Shown here one piece after another: positions 6,000 to 8,156 of a stretch of 8,156 bases of DNA (positions within the stretch are counted from its first letter, which is position 1; every line of letters begins with the position of its first letter). Origin of the DNA: Thermoplasmata archaeon (lineage in GTDB: Archaea; Thermoplasmatota; E2; DHVEG-1; B18-G2). The position numbers and the translations under genes were made by a program. The notes below the pieces were generated by a model. The model worked only from the letters and a program-made list of their open reading frames with translations, was not told where the DNA came from and searched no databases. The DNA lies in the NCBI GenBank assembly GCA_021161685.1, contig JAGHAD010000062.1, positions 1-8,156 on the forward strand, read 5' to 3'.

Positions 6000-7316
6000 G
6001 TGAGAAGAGATTGTGCGGTAGTTGAGATTCTTGATACTGTCTTATTGCTAGCCGTTGGAATAGCGGTATTTGCCGTAATTGCCCTTTCCCTGCTCCCTCT
6101 ACCCGTGCCAGCAACTCCTCCAAAGGTGTCTCTATCTGCATACATAAGGGGGAATTACGTCTTTATAGAACACATGGGCGGAGATGCCTTAAATTTCAGC
6201 TCGGTGGAGATATCAGTACATATAGGTGGAGAGGCTATGCCAAAACCAAGTCTTCATGAGATAAATAGAAACGGATTGTGGGAATGTGGGGAGTTTGTGA
6301 GGTATCCTTACAGCTCCAACAAGACCGTTAGCGTGTTAGTAGTTGACAGGAATAATGGCTTTGTTCTACTCCATGGTAACTTGAAGAGGGAGGAGAAAAT
6401 TTACATTGGGGCGCCTCCTCCCATCTTGGTTTCTAGCCTAAGGACAAATTCTACCGATGAAGATTTAATATGCTATGCACCTCCGGTAAAGAACTTCAGT
6501 CCCAAAACGTTTATCTATAGCTGGAGACTGAACGGAGAGCCATTTACTGAGGTATTGTTACCTTTTGATACGGATAGTTCATCTTCAGCGAAGGATTATT
6601 CTGGAAATGGATATAACGCTGTTGTTAATGGAGCCACTTGGGTAAGTAACGGAAAAATTGGAGGGTGTTACTTATTTGATGGGGTCAACGACAACATTGT
6701 TGTCTCTAACCTTCCTTCAATTTTTGAAGATACAAGCAGAAGCAATTTCACCATATCATTCTGGATAAAGTGTACAAACGTTTCCAAGGGTTGCTTATTT
6801 GAAGCGTACAAAAACAAATCAAACTTCGTGAGAATTTTCCTAGATAACGGCAGTATAAATTCTGTCATATGCAAAGAAGGAAAGAAAATATGGGTAAAAA
6901 GTGGTTGTTCTATCATAAACGATACATGGTACTATATTGCCGTTACGTGGAAATTAAGCAAAGGTAGCATGGAAATATACATAAACTCCACAAACTACAC
7001 ATCTTTAGAGTCTGGGAATGTCGGGAATGAAGGGATAAAAAGATTAACCATCGGTAGCAATTCCACTGGGAGAAATCACTTTTCTGGCTACATAGATGAT
7101 CTCATCATATACAGAAGAGCTTTATCCGCTGTCCAGATAAGCCAGAACTATATGGATAGTAAGGATGGTTTTACCGATCATAGAACGATCGTCGCAGACG
7201 AAACGAGGCTTGGGGAAGTATGGTCATGCAAAATATTCCCAAATGATGGAAAGGAAGATGGAGAGGTTATAGAATCTGAATTGCTCTGGATATCACCATA
7301 TCAAGGGGGTGGTTGA
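6000..7316 (+). CDS. archaeal type IV pilin-like surface protein with a LamG/concanavalin-like jellyroll domain
   Basis: This is a probable filament-borne or membrane-anchored adhesin, inferred from domains. It has 438 residues from GTG 6000. The N-terminus MRRDCA-VVEILDTVLLLAVGIAVFAVI resembles an archaeal class III prepilin signal: a short basic leader, likely cleavage after Ala6, Glu at mature position 3, then a hydrophobic assembly helix. Residues 46-80 include VFIEHMGGDALNFSSVEISV, matching the strand region of the archaeal type IV pilin N-terminal domain. Residues 140-187 (TDEDLICY...YSWRLNGE) and 395-435 (ADETRLGEVWSCKIFPNDGKEDGE) look like two halves of one Ig-like domain. Between them, about 188-384, is a LamG jellyroll (DYSGNGYNAVVNGATW, FDGVNDNIVV, YIDDLIIYRRALSAVQI). 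The mature part has eight Cys, and Cys158 and Cys410 flank the insert. Twelve N-X-S/T sequons suggest heavy N-glycosylation. It is far longer than a major pilin, so a minor or tip role is likely. Its ligand is unknown. Confidence 0.82.
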   Translation: MRRDCAVVEILDTVLLLAVGIAVFAVIALSLLPLPVPATPPKVSLSAYIRGNYVFIEHMGGDALNFSSVEISVHIGGEAMPKPSLHEINRNGLWECGEFVRYPYSSNKTVSVLVVDRNNGFVLLHGNLKREEKIYIGAPPPILVSSLRTNSTDEDLICYAPPVKNFSPKTFIYSWRLNGEPFTEVLLPFDTDSSSSAKDYSGNGYNAVVNGATWVSNGKIGGCYLFDGVNDNIVVSNLPSIFEDTSRSNFTISFWIKCTNVSKGCLFEAYKNKSNFVRIFLDNGSINSVICKEGKKIWVKSGCSIINDTWYYIAVTWKLSKGSMEIYINSTNYTSLESGNVGNEGIKRLTIGSNSTGRNHFSGYIDDLIIYRRALSAVQISQNYMDSKDGFTDHRTIVADETRLGEVWSCKIFPNDGKEDGEVIESELLWISPYQGGG

Positions 7317-8156
7317 TGATGCGATTCGCCGTGTTAGTTGCCGTCATTCTCCTTCTTGTGTATCTTCCCGTTCTTCCAGGCAGCAAAGCTGAAGGCTACG
7401 AAACTTACGACGGTCTGGATCTCGCTTTAGCCATACTTGCGGATCCTTCTACCCTGATAAATTCTAGCTACAAGGACACCGATCAAAGTGGACAATTCAG
7501 ACAGAAAATAGTATTGAATTCACTTGGTGTACTTCAGCCCACGGATGGAGATAGCTTTATTCTGCTCAGTACAGGGATAGCTGGAAGTGTGCCTGTAACA
7601 ACCGATGGTCTGGATCCAGGAAGTGAAAGGGGAACGTGGTTCGGTAAAAAATATCCTGGCCCGGGTGATTTATATGACAGGGCTGTTTTGAAGTTAACCC
7701 TAAGGGTTCCTCCTGGAATGCATTACATATCTTATGATCTCCAGTTCTTTAGTATGGAATATCCAGATTATGTAGGAACCATATACAATGACAAAGTTAT
7801 TGTCACCGTTGATTCCCCTTCAAAGGGCGTAACAACCTATAACTTTAGCGTAAACAGCGGTGACTTTGTCTTCGAATCCCCGGATATACCTGGTACGGGC
7901 TTTGATTTGTACTCAATTGATAGGTACACTGGGCAACCTGTTGATCCCTCTGGAGTTAGCTGGGTAACTAGAACACCGCATGAAAGAAAATACTCAGATG
8001 CTGGAGCAAGTGCGCTGATCACGAGAAGCCATCCCGTATCTCCGAATGAAAACATAACGATAACTTTTGACATTTCTGATGAAGGGGACAATCAATTTGA
8101 TAGCGCAGTTTTTATAGATAATGTTCGCTTTACGGGTTTTGCGCTTCCCTCGATAA
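7316..8156 (+). CDS. secreted choice-of-anchor L domain protein (3' end beyond the window)
   Basis: This open frame runs without a stop to the window edge, giving 280 visible codons. ATG 7316 shares one base with the preceding TGA, and ATG 7319 follows directly. The purine-rich GGGGGTGG (7305-7312) serves either, and 7319 has the better spacing. Residues 1-26 form a Sec-type signal peptide: a basic start, a hydrophobic core AVLVAVILLLVYLPVL, and likely cleavage after SKA. The rest resembles the choice-of-anchor L domain: ALAILADPSTLINSS near the start, then SFILLSTGIAG, then YDLQFFSMEYPDYVGTIYNDKVIV, and finally ITFDISDEGDNQFDSAVFIDNVRF. In this family the domain is a surface module whose membrane anchor varies; the anchor here would lie beyond the window. 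Overlap with the LamG pilin gene implies co-translation and a linked surface role. Three sequons are present. The biochemical function is unknown. Confidence 0.78.
   Translation, partial: MMRFAVLVAVILLLVYLPVLPGSKAEGYETYDGLDLALAILADPSTLINSSYKDTDQSGQFRQKIVLNSLGVLQPTDGDSFILLSTGIAGSVPVTTDGLDPGSERGTWFGKKYPGPGDLYDRAVLKLTLRVPPGMHYISYDLQFFSMEYPDYVGTIYNDKVIVTVDSPSKGVTTYNFSVNSGDFVFESPDIPGTGFDLYSIDRYTGQPVDPSGVSWVTRTPHERKYSDAGASALITRSHPVSPNENITITFDISDEGDNQFDSAVFIDNVRFTGFALPSI

Noticed and set aside
5735..6145. Minus-strand 136-codon frame spanning the TadC-like/LamG pilin junction
   Set aside because: It runs antisense across two supported genes and their promoter; the peptide is low in recognisable structure.

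Overview
The window looks archaeal. TATA/BRE-like promoters sit about 20-26 bases upstream of start codons that lack a Shine-Dalgarno site, AGA/AGG codons are frequent, and composition is AT-rich (about 40% GC by eye). The gene content fits too: an archaeal-type secretion/pilus ATPase with two separate TadB/TadC-like membrane proteins, and a class III (archaeal pilin) signal peptide. A low-GC euryarchaeal-type lineage such as Thermoplasmatota is plausible, but no marker gene in the window fixes the taxon.

Layout. Positions 1-130 appear to be a divergent promoter region. A perfect 13-bp dyad (16-28/39-51) lies between a TATA-like box and what may be the first five codons of a minus-strand gene. 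The plus-strand TATA-like box at 107-114 serves the next gene. Positions 131-2128 encode a complete K+-dependent-type membrane pyrophosphatase that couples PPi hydrolysis to Na+ and/or H+ export. A 135-bp gap holds a perfect tandem decamer and a promoter. From 2264 there is a compact plus-strand cluster: a GspE/TadA/ArlI-type ATPase, then two T2SF-fold membrane proteins joined by ATGA stop/start overlaps. A separate TATA-like box and a strong Shine-Dalgarno follow. They precede a 438-residue secreted protein with an archaeal type IV pilin N-terminus and a LamG/concanavalin-like jellyroll. Overlapping its stop codon, an apparently Sec-secreted choice-of-anchor L protein begins and runs off the window edge.

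How the genes fit together. The ATPase and the two platform proteins would form the cytoplasmic and membrane engine of a type IV filament or secretion system of the archaeal Epd/Tad-like type. The LamG protein is a likely large minor pilin or tip adhesin processed and assembled by that engine. The choice-of-anchor L protein is a probable surface partner. No prepilin peptidase or small major pilin is visible, so the locus is either incomplete here or relies on genes elsewhere. The pyrophosphatase is an independent bioenergetic gene.
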